In this document: positions 32,913 to 41,088 of the stretch, piece after piece
Numbering within the stretch: position 1 is the stretch's first letter
Layout: each line of letters starts with the position of its first letter
Source: Bacillota bacterium
GTDB taxonomy: Bacteria; Bacillota; Bacilli; Paenibacillales; Paenibacillaceae
DNA: 59,646 nt
Direction of reading: 5' to 3'
NCBI GenBank assembly: GCA_023433615.1
Contig: JAEZCJ010000166.1
Location: 1-59,646, forward strand
Notes under the pieces: generated by a model
The model's database searches: none
What the model was told of the DNA's origin: nothing
Seen by the model: the letters and a program-made list of their open reading frames with translations, nothing else
Position numbers and translations under genes: made by a program

Positions 32913-33794
32913 ATGATGAACAGCGGATTAATCAACGCGATTATCGCGTATATCATGTGGGGGGTACTCCCGCTATACTGGAAACTATTTAACGACGTGC
33001 CGGCAGGCGAGATTCTGTCGCATCGGGTCGTCTGGTCGTTCGTCTTCATGGGTATTCTCGTTGCCATCCAGCGCCGCTGGGGCGACATGAAGCGCATTGC
33101 GGCTGACCGAGCGCTTCTGCTGCCGCTCGCTGCCAGCGGACTGCTGATCGCGGCGAACTGGCTCATCTTCATCTGGGCGGTCAATAACGATCATGTCGTC
33201 GAGACAAGCCTCGGCTATTACTTGAACCCCTTGTTGAATGTATTGCTGGCGGTCGTCTTCCTTCGCGAGAAACCAAACCGAGGCCATTGGCTTGCGATTG
33301 CCATCGCTGGCGCCGCGGTGCTCATCATCGCCATCGACTACGGGCGCTTCCCGTGGATCGCGATCACGCTGGCCGCGTCTTTCAGCTTGTATGGCCTCGC
33401 GAAGAAGAAGATCGCGCAAGACGCTTCTGTGGGCCTGCTGTCGGAGACCGCTGTCGTCCTGCCCGTCGCGCTCGGTTACTGGATCTACTTGGCCGCCGCC
33501 GGAAAAACGACGGCATGGACGCTGCCTGCGCCCACGTTCGTCGAACTTCTGCTGTCCGGCGCAGTAACGGCGCTGCCGCTGCTCTTCTTTGCTCGGGCGG
33601 CCGCCCGGATGGCGTTATCGGCACTTGGCTTCGTACAGTACATTGGGCCCACGATCATGCTGGTACTGAGCGTATTCGTGTTCAAGGAATCGGTCTCGCC
33701 GGTTCTGCTCGCAGGCTTTGCGCTCATCTGGACAGCGCTCGTCATCTATGCTGCGGCATCGATTCGCGGCACGAGGGTCGTAAAGGCGAGTTGA
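32913..33794 (+). CDS. EamA family transporter, RarD-like
   Basis: Ten-helix drug/metabolite transporter superfamily protein of the RarD type, 293 residues. Opening motif IIAYIMWGVLPLYWKLFNDV, then EILSHRVVWSFVFM and NNDHVVETSLGYYLNPLLNV, all characteristic of RarD. Two EamA repeats of five helices are apparent. The substrate of RarD proteins is not firmly known. ATG at 32913; upstream GGGGAGAAGCGGGG acts as ribosome-binding site. Confidence 0.9.
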   Translation: MMNSGLINAIIAYIMWGVLPLYWKLFNDVPAGEILSHRVVWSFVFMGILVAIQRRWGDMKRIAADRALLLPLAASGLLIAANWLIFIWAVNNDHVVETSLGYYLNPLLNVLLAVVFLREKPNRGHWLAIAIAGAAVLIIAIDYGRFPWIAITLAASFSLYGLAKKKIAQDASVGLLSETAVVLPVALGYWIYLAAAGKTTAWTLPAPTFVELLLSGAVTALPLLFFARAAARMALSALGFVQYIGPTIMLVLSVFVFKESVSPVLLAGFALIWTALVIYAAASIRGTRVVKAS

Positions 33795-33796
33795 CC

Positions 33797-33825
33797 AAAA
33801 ACACAGGCCCGGACTGCCTGGATTT
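33797..33825. terminator. Small hairpin between convergent genes
   Basis: CAGGC / GCCTG with a 7-nt loop. AAAAACA on the left gives a T-tract for the minus-strand gene; GATTTCTAT is on the right. Short stem, moderate support. Confidence 0.45.
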
Positions 33826-34698
33826 CTATGCTTGAAGCTTCTTCAGAATCCAGCCGAGCCTATCCAGATTTTGCTCGTTCCCTTCTTCGCAGATGGGTTT
33901 GAGCGTATCGTAGTCTTCTTTTGATGCGAGCGTCTGACAGAAAGTAACTTCAGTTCCGCCATCGATGTCCTCGAACGTAACCGTCATGATAAAGAAATGC
34001 CCGGTCTCATGCCGCAGCACAATTCGGTCCGGATTGATTTCCTGAAAGACGTTCCGATTGGCATAGTCTTGTCCATCCGGGCCATACATTGTATACGCCC
34101 AGACGCCTTCTGGCTGAAGATCGAATGTATGAAACGTATTCGTGAACCCGTGGGGTCCCCACCACTGAGCAAGCAACTCAGGGTCAGTCCAGGCGCGATA
34201 GATTAAGCTTCGAGGTGCATTAAACGTTCGGCGAGACATGAGCTCATAGGTATCCGGGTTACAGTTACCCAAAGATCGTTCCAGCAGATTCAGTAATTCT
34301 TGGGTCCACTGCTCGCGTTGTTCGGGCGAGTCATGACCGTCGAAAAACGTCCCCTGCTCGGTAAACACCAGTCTCGTACCTTCGCTGTTCGGCATCAATT
34401 CGATGGTTACAATCGAAACCGATATGCAGGTATCGTTTTGGTCCAGACTATAGGAATAGACAAGCCGTTCGTTGGGCACGATCTCCTGATAACAAGCTTC
34501 GTAGGTATAGACAGGTCCTCCTATAGGTCCGCTTTGACTAGCTTCCCGTCCTCCGACGCGAAAGTCAAATTCGTCGGCTGGCTGATACCAGCGTGCTTTA
34601 GCGTTTCGGTCCGACCATGCCGCAAAAATGCGTTCCGGCGCAACACGGTAAGTGCGTTCAATTTGAAAAGTAGCATGAGTTGTAATTCGCTTGTCCAT
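33826..34698 (-). CDS. Tandem SRPBCC (AHSA1-type) domain protein
   Basis: 290 residues from the ATG at 34698; GGAGGT lies 11 nt upstream. Two AHSA1/SRPBCC hot-dog-like domains are fused: the first (about 5-130) starts FQIERTYRVAPERIFAAWSD, the second (about 140-288) starts SRRTFNAPRSLIYRAWTDPE and contains QWWGPHGFTNTFHTFDLQPE. Such proteins bind hydrophobic ligands or act as polyketide-cyclase-like folds; many in Bacilli are stand-alone with unknown ligand. The sequence has a lower GC content than its neighbours. Confidence 0.85.
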   Translation of the reverse strand: MDKRITTHATFQIERTYRVAPERIFAAWSDRNAKARWYQPADEFDFRVGGREASQSGPIGGPVYTYEACYQEIVPNERLVYSYSLDQNDTCISVSIVTIELMPNSEGTRLVFTEQGTFFDGHDSPEQREQWTQELLNLLERSLGNCNPDTYELMSRRTFNAPRSLIYRAWTDPELLAQWWGPHGFTNTFHTFDLQPEGVWAYTMYGPDGQDYANRNVFQEINPDRIVLRHETGHFFIMTVTFEDIDGGTEVTFCQTLASKEDYDTLKPICEEGNEQNLDRLGWILKKLQA

Positions 34699-34848
34699 CG
34701 CACAGAATACCTCCAAGGTCGATTTTATCAAGCTGGTCAACCGAGATTCTATAGGCAAAGCTCACTCCTATCGTTGGCGCTAGCTGATTACCGATGTGTT
34801 CAGTATAAAACATCTCGTTACGTAAGGTACAAGAGGTGATTTATAGGG

Positions 34849-34941
34849 ATGTTTGCGGTGTTAGAAATAGAGTCATTAATGGGGAGAGTCACTTATTTGA
34901 GTGATTATGAACGGCATATTCTGCTTAAGGGAATCCGTTAA
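34849..34941 (+). CDS. Candidate 30-residue small protein
   Basis: ATG with a good ribosome-binding site (AAGAGGTGAT, 8 nt before) opens a 30-codon frame: MFAVLEIESLMGR... ending ERHILLKGIR. It is followed 11 nt later by an intrinsic terminator at 34953-34999, so a short transcript could end here. Charge is mixed and there is no membrane segment. It lies in a 328-nt gap between two minus-strand genes. It could be a small protein or an sRNA gene with a chance ORF. Confidence 0.35.
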   Translation: MFAVLEIESLMGRVTYLSDYERHILLKGIR

Positions 34942-34952
34942 CACAACGAAAC

Positions 34953-34999
34953 AGCGACAGTCAGGGACTTTGTTATCTCGTCCTAGACTGTCGCTTTTT
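34953..34999 (+). terminator. Intrinsic terminator downstream of the small ORF
   Basis: AGCGACAGTC / GACTGTCGCT perfect 10-bp outer stem, inner GGGAC/GTCCT region, then TTTTT. The T-run is on the + strand, so it serves a + transcript from this gap rather than the flanking minus-strand genes; the A-rich other side is weak. Confidence 0.7.
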
Positions 35000-35026
35000 C
35001 AACTGCCGAAGCTAATGAACGCTAAC

Positions 35027-36259
35027 TTACTCCGACTGCGGCTGCTCGACTGGCTTGCCTGCCTCCATGAGTGCTTTGCTGCCCACCAGGAAGAATCCCA
35101 GAACGAATAACAGCGCACCGGTGAGGATCAGCAGCCATTCGATGTCGACGATGTCGGCCAGCGGACCGAAGACGAGCATGCCCATCGGCATCGTGACGCT
35201 GCCGATCATCCCCATCACGCCGAATACTCTGCCCATGTAATCCGGTTCCACCTTCTCTTGGAGGAGCACGGTAGCCGGCGTGTTGAACAGAGGCATGGAC
35301 ACGCCGGCCAAGCCCATAATCGTAATGTAGACCCAGAAGTTCGGCACGATGCCTAAGCCGACCGTACAGATGCCGAACAGCAGGCAAGACAGCGTCATGG
35401 TGCGGGTTTTGTTGCGGAAGCCGCCCCAGGAAGCGATTAACGCGCCGCCCAGCATCATGCCGATGGAGAACGTGATCTCGATCGCCGTCAAGCGCCAGTA
35501 GTCGCCGCCGAATGTCCGGGTAACCTGAAGCGGCGTCAGGAATGCGGCAGGCGCTGCCAGCAGCATGAAGAACGTCATGAATAGGAAAAATTTGCCGATG
35601 AAACGATGTTCGCGCACGTAATCGAAGCCCTTGCGCATGTCTGCCCAATAGCTCGTCGTCTGCTGTTCGGCAGCTTTGGCATGCGGCGCAACGCGTACGA
35701 ACAGCAGCAAGATCGCAATTCCGATCAGAGCCGTTACGACATCGATGAAGAAGATGATCTCGATGGATGCCATAGACAAGATCGCAGCGCTGAGCATCGG
35801 CGCAGTGAGCGTGACAAGCGCCATGATGCTGCCGTTCGCGCCGTTCACCTTCGTCAGCTTCTCCTCCGGGACAAGCTGAGGCAGGATCGCCCCGACTGCC
35901 GGCGTCTGGACCGCCGTGCCCAGCGCGCGAATCGCCGAGGTGACGAACAGCAGCCAGATCGAATCGTAACCGTTCAGGAAGAGGATGGCAAGCACTAGGG
36001 TCGCCAATGCGATGAACGAATCGGACAGAATGATGAGATGCTTGCGATTGAAGCGGTCAGCCCATACGCCTGCGAAAGGCGAGAGGAAGAAGGTGGGCAG
36101 GAAGCCGCATACGATCGAAATCGTCATCATGACCCCGGATTCCGTCGATAGCGTAATATGCCACATGATCGCATATTGCACGAGCGCCGTTCCGAATAGG
36201 GATATCGTTTGGCCGGACAGGAATAAGACGATGTTCTTGAGCCAGTTATTATGCTGCAT
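35027..36259 (-). CDS. MFS transporter (MefA/enterobactin-exporter-like family)
   Basis: 410 residues with twelve predicted membrane helices. The N-terminus NIVLFLSGQTISLFGTALVQ and YAIMWHITLSTESGVMM are typical of the macrolide-efflux MefA-like branch, and GVWADRFNRKHLIILSD is the loop-2/3 MFS motif. ATG at 36259 is used; GTGs at 36265 and 36271 in the same frame are alternatives because AGGAG lies close. Resistance to a specific drug cannot be inferred from this alone. Confidence 0.88.
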   Translation of the reverse strand: MQHNNWLKNIVLFLSGQTISLFGTALVQYAIMWHITLSTESGVMMTISIVCGFLPTFFLSPFAGVWADRFNRKHLIILSDSFIALATLVLAILFLNGYDSIWLLFVTSAIRALGTAVQTPAVGAILPQLVPEEKLTKVNGANGSIMALVTLTAPMLSAAILSMASIEIIFFIDVVTALIGIAILLLFVRVAPHAKAAEQQTTSYWADMRKGFDYVREHRFIGKFFLFMTFFMLLAAPAAFLTPLQVTRTFGGDYWRLTAIEITFSIGMMLGGALIASWGGFRNKTRTMTLSCLLFGICTVGLGIVPNFWVYITIMGLAGVSMPLFNTPATVLLQEKVEPDYMGRVFGVMGMIGSVTMPMGMLVFGPLADIVDIEWLLILTGALLFVLGFFLVGSKALMEAGKPVEQPQSE

Positions 36260-36344
36260 GTTCACTATCACTCCTAATGGTAAAGCATGATCGCCCCTAC
36301 CATTATAACCAAAATGACTGGCAAGTCACGGGAAAAGATCGGTA

Positions 36345-36860
36345 TTAAGCTTTCTCTACCGGCATCATGATCGTGAACTCCGGGTCCCCGCTATAGGGAT
36401 CCTGGACTAGCGGGTACAGCTCGAAGTGGGTTAATTCCGTATCTGCCAAGCGATAGCCTTGCGCGTCAATCCATGCGCCGATGTTCTGGTAAGAGCGATC
36501 GATCGATTGCCCTTTGCGATGGTCGCAGCGCGCATAGGTCAGCGAAGGGACCTCGAGGCTCAGCATGCCGTCCGGTATTGCCGAGACTTCGGATACTTCG
36601 ACGACGGCATAATGGACGAAGCCTGCCGCGCCTGGCGCTGCGTGGTACGAAATTCCGTAGAAGTATGGGCTCGGCACGCGATTCGGAATCGTCTCGTACT
36701 GTACCAGGAATCGCTGATGCATGGCGCGGATCGAACCGGCGCCTGCCTCCGCGAAGCTTCCTTCCCAACGCAAGCCCACTGCGGTGAAAGCCGCCTTCTC
36801 CGTAATGAAAGACGGATTCTCTTGCGTCACTTCTGTTTGCTCATTGTTCGATTGCGGCAT
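36345..36860 (-). CDS. Stand-alone GyrI-like effector-binding domain protein
   Basis: 171 residues from the ATG at 36860, behind GAGGAGAGATCTGAC. It is a single GyrI-like/AraC-effector-binding domain: FTAVGLRWEGSFAEAGAGSI, YGISYHAAPGAAGFVHYAVV, then VPSLTYARCDHRKGQSIDRS and DPEFTIMMPVEKA at the end. GyrI-like domains bind small hydrophobic molecules; standalone forms can hydrolyse or sequester toxins. It is divergent from a regulator that carries the same kind of domain. Confidence 0.82.
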   Translation of the reverse strand: MPQSNNEQTEVTQENPSFITEKAAFTAVGLRWEGSFAEAGAGSIRAMHQRFLVQYETIPNRVPSPYFYGISYHAAPGAAGFVHYAVVEVSEVSAIPDGMLSLEVPSLTYARCDHRKGQSIDRSYQNIGAWIDAQGYRLADTELTHFELYPLVQDPYSGDPEFTIMMPVEKA

Positions 36861-36882
36861 GTCAGATCTCTCCTCTTGGGTA

Positions 36883-36912
36883 TTGGAATGGTATATATGC
36901 ATAGTTTACAAT
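36883..36912 (+). promoter_or_regulatory. Promoter candidate of the HTH/GyrI regulator
   Basis: TTGGAA, 18-nt spacer, TACAAT in the divergent intergenic region. If used, transcription starts near 36919. That rules out the upstream in-frame ATG at 36911, which overlaps the -10 box, and supports the start at 36956. Confidence 0.45.
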
Positions 36913-36955
36913 GCATTTAGGACAAAAACTGTCAGAGAATGGGCGGATTGCGCAT

Positions 36956-37660
36956 ATGACGAAAACGCACCGGCTAATCGAACTCATGGTGAGGGTGTAC
37001 GAACGAAGGCAATTTACGGTGGATGAGATGGCGGCTGAGTTCGGCGTATCATACCGCACGATGCTGCGTTACCTGCAAGAGCTGAGCGGCATGGGCGTCC
37101 CGCTCTATTCGGAGACAGGCAAGCACGGCGGCTACGCGATTTTGCCGTCCAAGACGAAGCCGACGCTCGAGCTCGCGGGCGACCGCACGATCCGCCGCGT
37201 CATCAAGCCGGCATTCCGGCTGCTAGGCGTCGGGCTGGAGGCGCCGTTCACGGCGATCCACTTCTCGAATGCGCTCGTCCCGCGCCTGTGGGAACAACTG
37301 CGCGAGCAGCTGGCCCAGGTAGGCAAGGCGGCGGTGCGCGGCGCGAAGCCGATGGCAGCGATTCGATCGAGGAGCCGCTTGTACGCGTACGTCGCGGGGA
37401 TCGAGGCAAGACGGTCGGCTGCCGTGCCGGACGGCATGATCGCGCTCGATTTCCCGACCAGGGAATATGCCGTCTATACGCATCACGGCGCCCATGGGCG
37501 CGATGAGCTGGACGATACGTATCTGCTGGCGATGGATCGCATGCGCGAGCAGGGAATGGAGCCGGAGCATGACGCTTATTCGTTGACGATCTACGCGGTC
37601 GGCGAGCCCCCGGACGCTCCGCAATGCGATATCTACATTCCGCTCCGCGCTGTGCTATAA
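36956..37660 (+). CDS. DeoR/YafY-type HTH regulator with GyrI-like domain
   Basis: 234 residues from the ATG at 36956. An N-terminal winged HTH (about 1-60: THRLIELMVRVYERRQFTVD, EMAAEFGVSYRTMLRYLQEL) is followed by a GyrI-like effector-binding domain (about 75-230: YAYVAGIEARRSAAVPDGMI, YAVYTHHGAHGRDELDDTY, ending DIYIPLRAVL). It likely senses a small ligand and may control the divergent GyrI-like gene. The ribosome-binding site is weak (GGGCGG, 8 nt before). Confidence 0.82.
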   Translation: MTKTHRLIELMVRVYERRQFTVDEMAAEFGVSYRTMLRYLQELSGMGVPLYSETGKHGGYAILPSKTKPTLELAGDRTIRRVIKPAFRLLGVGLEAPFTAIHFSNALVPRLWEQLREQLAQVGKAAVRGAKPMAAIRSRSRLYAYVAGIEARRSAAVPDGMIALDFPTREYAVYTHHGAHGRDELDDTYLLAMDRMREQGMEPEHDAYSLTIYAVGEPPDAPQCDIYIPLRAVL

Positions 37661-37750
37661 TAGGTAAGGTTATTTTTACATAAGTGTATGTTCAAGAAGG
37701 CCGGTGGACTTATTGAACTACCTCTACAAGAGAAGGGATAGGCGACATAC

Positions 37751-39337
37751 ATGAACCAACCATTACGCGAAGAGCTGCGCGAGCAGGTCGAGAAGCGCCG
37801 CACGTTCGCGATCATTTCACACCCGGATGCCGGGAAAACAACGCTGACCGAGAAGCTGCTGCTGTTCGGCGGCGCGATCCGCGAGGCTGGAAGCGTCAAG
37901 GCGCGCAAGGCAAGCCGCCACGCGACCTCCGACTGGATGGAGATCGAGAAGCAGCGTGGCATCTCCGTCACGTCGTCGGTCATGCAATTCGATTACAGCG
38001 GCCACCGCGTGAACATTCTGGATACGCCGGGCCACCAAGACTTCAGCGAGGACACGTATCGGACGTTGACGGCCGCGGACAGCGCGGTCATGTTGATCGA
38101 CGTCGCGAAGGGCGTCGAGGCGCAGACGATCAAGCTGTTCCAGGTGTGCAGCAAGCGCGGCATTCCGATCTTCACGTTCATCAACAAGCTCGACCGCGAA
38201 GGTCAGAGCCCGTTCGATCTGATGGAAGAGATCGAGCGCGTGCTCGGCATCCGCTCGGTGCCGATGAACTGGCCGATCGGCATGGGACGCGACCTATGCG
38301 GCGTCTATGATCGGATGAAGAACCAGGTCGAGCTGTTCCAAGGCAAGGACCACTCGAAGATCGAGGTCCGCAAGGTCGAGGATTATAACGATCCGTACAT
38401 CCGCGAGATGGCGGGCGATTTTCTGCATGATCAGCTGTGCCAAGAACTCGAGCTTCTCGATGTCGCGGGCGATCCGTTCGACTACGAGAAGGTACAGCGC
38501 GGCGAGCTGACGCCTGTATTTTTCGGCAGCGCGGTCAACAACTTCGGCGTACAGACATTTCTTGAGAACTTCTTGCAGCTCGCGCCTTCGCCGACGCCGC
38601 GCAAGAGCACCGATGGGTCCATCGAGCCGACGAACGAGAAGTTCAGCGGGTACATTTTCAAGATCCAAGCGAACATGAATCCCGCCCACCGCGACCGGAT
38701 CGCGTTCCTGCGCATCTGCTCCGGACGTTTCGAACGCGGCATGAGCGTGCGGCACGTGCGCGCGGGCAAGGACATCAAGCTGGCGCAGCCGCAGCAGTTC
38801 CTGGCGCAGGACCGCGAGATTACGGAGTCCGCGTATCCCGGCGACATCGTCGGCCTGTTCGACCCGGGCATCTTCCGCATCGGCGATTCGCTGGCGCAGG
38901 GCGGCGAGATCGTGTTCGACGAGCTGCCGACTTTCTCGCCCGAGATCTTCGCGAAGGTGACGGTCAAGAACGCGCTTAAGCATAAGCAGTACCAGAAGGG
39001 GATCGACCAGCTGACTGAGGAAGGCACGATTCAAGTGTTCTTCTCGACGGGCGGCTTCGAGGAGACGATTCTCGGCGTTGTCGGGCAGCTGCAATTCGAA
39101 GTGTTCGAGCATCGGATGAAGGGTGAATACGGCGTGGATATCCAGCTGCATCGGATGACGTTCCAATTCGCGCGCTGGCTGGTCGGCGACAGCATCGATC
39201 CGTCGAAGTTCCGCATCAACTCGACGCTCGTGAAGGATAAGAACGGCAATTATGTCGCGCTGTTCGAGAACGAATACGCGATGCGAACGGCTGTCGACAA
39301 GAATCCGAACGTGCAGTTTCTGGAGACGGCGCCATAA
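37751..39337 (+). CDS. prfC: Peptide chain release factor 3
   Basis: Translational GTPase that recycles RF1/RF2 after termination, 528 residues. G1 is SHPDAGKTTLTEKLL, switch/G3 DTPGHQDFSEDTYR, G4 FINKLDREG; the effector stretch SDWMEIEKQRGISVTSSVMQ is diagnostic for RF3. The full domain set is present, ending VQFLETAP. A 90-nt leader precedes it. Structured element copy 2 begins 23 nt after its stop. Confidence 0.96.
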   Translation: MNQPLREELREQVEKRRTFAIISHPDAGKTTLTEKLLLFGGAIREAGSVKARKASRHATSDWMEIEKQRGISVTSSVMQFDYSGHRVNILDTPGHQDFSEDTYRTLTAADSAVMLIDVAKGVEAQTIKLFQVCSKRGIPIFTFINKLDREGQSPFDLMEEIERVLGIRSVPMNWPIGMGRDLCGVYDRMKNQVELFQGKDHSKIEVRKVEDYNDPYIREMAGDFLHDQLCQELELLDVAGDPFDYEKVQRGELTPVFFGSAVNNFGVQTFLENFLQLAPSPTPRKSTDGSIEPTNEKFSGYIFKIQANMNPAHRDRIAFLRICSGRFERGMSVRHVRAGKDIKLAQPQQFLAQDREITESAYPGDIVGLFDPGIFRIGDSLAQGGEIVFDELPTFSPEIFAKVTVKNALKHKQYQKGIDQLTEEGTIQVFFSTGGFEETILGVVGQLQFEVFEHRMKGEYGVDIQLHRMTFQFARWLVGDSIDPSKFRINSTLVKDKNGNYVALFENEYAMRTAVDKNPNVQFLETAP

Positions 39338-39360
39338 GGAATATGAAAATTTTATGATGC

Positions 39361-39584
39361 CCGGTTGTCGCTACCTTCGAAGGTTGAACGATAGTAGCAA
39401 TTGAGGAGCTCCAGCGTTTCCGTAGGAAACGCAGCATCGGAAGCATATGCTTGTAGGCAGACCTGCGTGAGCACCTCCAGCGTTTCGTGAGAAACGCACA
39501 TCGGAAGCATATGCTTAATTGCGCTTGCGTTCAAGATTCGACGTCGAAAATGCTTCCCGAGATACATCGTGATCACAAGTGGGC
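39361..39584 (+). ncRNA. Structured RNA element, copy 2 (leader of the lactonase gene)
   Basis: Second copy of the element at 13982-14204. Corresponding pairs: TTGAACG (39384-39390)/CGTTCAA (39528-39534), GCAATT (39397-39402)/AATTGC (39517-39522), GAGGAGCTC (39403-39411)/GAGCACCTC (39469-39477); hairpins 39414-39432 (GCGTTTCC GTA GGAAACGC), GTAGG (39453-39457)/CCTGC (39462-39466), and 39480-39497 (GCGTTTC GTGA GAAACGC). Relative to copy 1 three base pairs change on both sides and the tetraloop changes GTAA to GTGA, still GNRA. A TATGAT lies 3 nt upstream (39353-39358). The next start codon is 31 nt past the final GTGATCAC palindrome. Confidence 0.6.
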
Positions 39585-39607
39585 CAATGGAGAGGGGATG
39601 GCGTATC

Positions 39608-40675
39608 ATGGCAGTTAGCAAATGGCTCGTGTTCACGGGCTCGTACACGTCGGCGGAACAGGAGGGCATCGAGACGCTGCTGTTCGATTCGGAGCAAGGG
39701 ACGCTGCGGAGAATCGCCGGAACGGCGGGCGTTGCGAACTCGTCCTATCTGGCATTCGATACGAAGCGTTATGTGCTCTACTCGGTAAGCGAGTCGGGCG
39801 CCGCCGAAGTCGTGGCCCTGCAGGTCGATCGCAAGACCGGGACGCTGACCGAGATCAACCGCCAGCCGTCGAACGGCGGATCGCCCTGCTACTTGTGCTT
39901 GGACCCGAACGGCAAACGCGTCTATGTATCGAACTACATGGGCGGCAACGCCAGCGTTTACGCCATTCGCGAGGACGGCGGCTTGGAGCCGGCTTCGGAC
40001 GTTGCGCAGCACGAAGGCTCCGGTCCTCGGGCCGATCGCCAAGAGGCGCCGCATGCGCACTCGATCGTGAATGACCCGTCGGGCGGGCTGCGGCTCGTGG
40101 CGGATCTGGGCATCGACAAGATCGTCGCATACAGGACGGACGACGCAACAGGCAAGCTGGTTCCGGCAGGCGAGATCGCGGCGACGCCGGGCAACGGCCC
40201 TCGCCATATCGCATTCCACGGTTCGCTGCCGATCCTGTATCTGCTCGAGGAGCTGAGCTCGACCGTGTCGGTATTCCGCTTTGACCGCGACAATGTGAGC
40301 GCGAGCAAGCTGCTGCAGACGGTGCCGATGCTGCCCGCGGATTTCGACGCATTCAACTTGGCGGCCGATATCCATCTGACGCCGGACAGCCGGTTCCTGT
40401 ATGCTTCGAACCGCGGCCACGACAGCCTGGCTGTGTATGCCGCAGGCGAAGACGGCCTGCTGACGTTCGTCGGCCATGCGCCTGTCGCCAAGACGCCGCG
40501 CAACTTCGCGATCGTGCCGGATGGCAAGCATATGCTCGTCGCGGGTCAGGATGCGAACGTCATCGACGTGATGCGAATCGGCGAGAATGGGCTGCCGGAA
40601 CGAGTCGGCGCGCCTTACTCGACTGCGAAGCCGGTGTGCATCGTAGCGGTGCCCGCACCGGAATCGCTGATCTAA
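39608..40675 (+). CDS. Lactonase family protein (6-phosphogluconolactonase-like, beta-propeller)
   Basis: 355 residues from the ATG at 39608, behind GAGAGGGGATG. It is a seven-bladed beta-propeller of the YkgB/Pgl lactonase family: FTGSYTSAEQEGIETLLFDS at the start, YVSNYMGGNASVYAI, HAHSIVNDPSGGLRLVADLG, GNGPRHIAFHG, and RFLYASNRGHDSLAVYA near the end. Probable role: hydrolysis of 6-phosphogluconolactone made by Zwf, although some members act on other lactones. Its leader contains the structured RNA element. Confidence 0.9.
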   Translation: MAVSKWLVFTGSYTSAEQEGIETLLFDSEQGTLRRIAGTAGVANSSYLAFDTKRYVLYSVSESGAAEVVALQVDRKTGTLTEINRQPSNGGSPCYLCLDPNGKRVYVSNYMGGNASVYAIREDGGLEPASDVAQHEGSGPRADRQEAPHAHSIVNDPSGGLRLVADLGIDKIVAYRTDDATGKLVPAGEIAATPGNGPRHIAFHGSLPILYLLEELSSTVSVFRFDRDNVSASKLLQTVPMLPADFDAFNLAADIHLTPDSRFLYASNRGHDSLAVYAAGEDGLLTFVGHAPVAKTPRNFAIVPDGKHMLVAGQDANVIDVMRIGENGLPERVGAPYSTAKPVCIVAVPAPESLI

Positions 40676-41088
40676 TCCATACGGTTACGGGGGCAGTGCC
40701 TTTTCCTTCGGCATGCCCTCGCAACATTTTCCTTGCATGGATGTCGAAAATGGAGAATATTGTCGAATTTCAAGAAAATAATGGTTCTCTTAGTCTAAAA
40801 GTCATGGTATATTAAACGAGACGAAATCCTTCATCATGTCAGTCACCTCCGCTACAGCCGCACCAAGTACATTCCACTCCTGCCTACCGGTCTGCTTCTA
40901 CGCTCATCCGGCTCTCACTCGGTTATCAATCACGATTGAAGGTTCATTCCTACCACTCTTGGTGTTATGCATGGCACACAAGCTAGAATTGCTATCCATG
41001 AAAGTCATCTATGTCCCCGGCCAATCGGGGTATTGTTGTCCTTGCAGGGCATTCGAGACGGACGTTGCATAGCGAAACGGAGGCACCT
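40676..41088 (+). promoter_or_regulatory. Long leader region of the EAL gene
   Basis: 413 nt without a gene. A weak hairpin after the lactonase (GGGCAGTGCC / GGCATGCCC, 40691-40718) may be its terminator. The sequence becomes AT-rich to TATATT at 40808-40813, inside the 11-mer ATGGTATATTA (40804-40814) that also occurs upstream of the EPS operon. A ~275-nt C/T-rich stretch then follows before the EAL start, containing a short stem CCCCG GCCAAT CGGGG at about 41017-41032. No known c-di-GMP riboswitch motif was recognised. Confidence 0.4.

Noticed and set aside
40676..41088. c-di-GMP riboswitch upstream of the EAL gene
   Set aside because: The GEMM-I/II conserved elements could not be found; only a long leader is supported.
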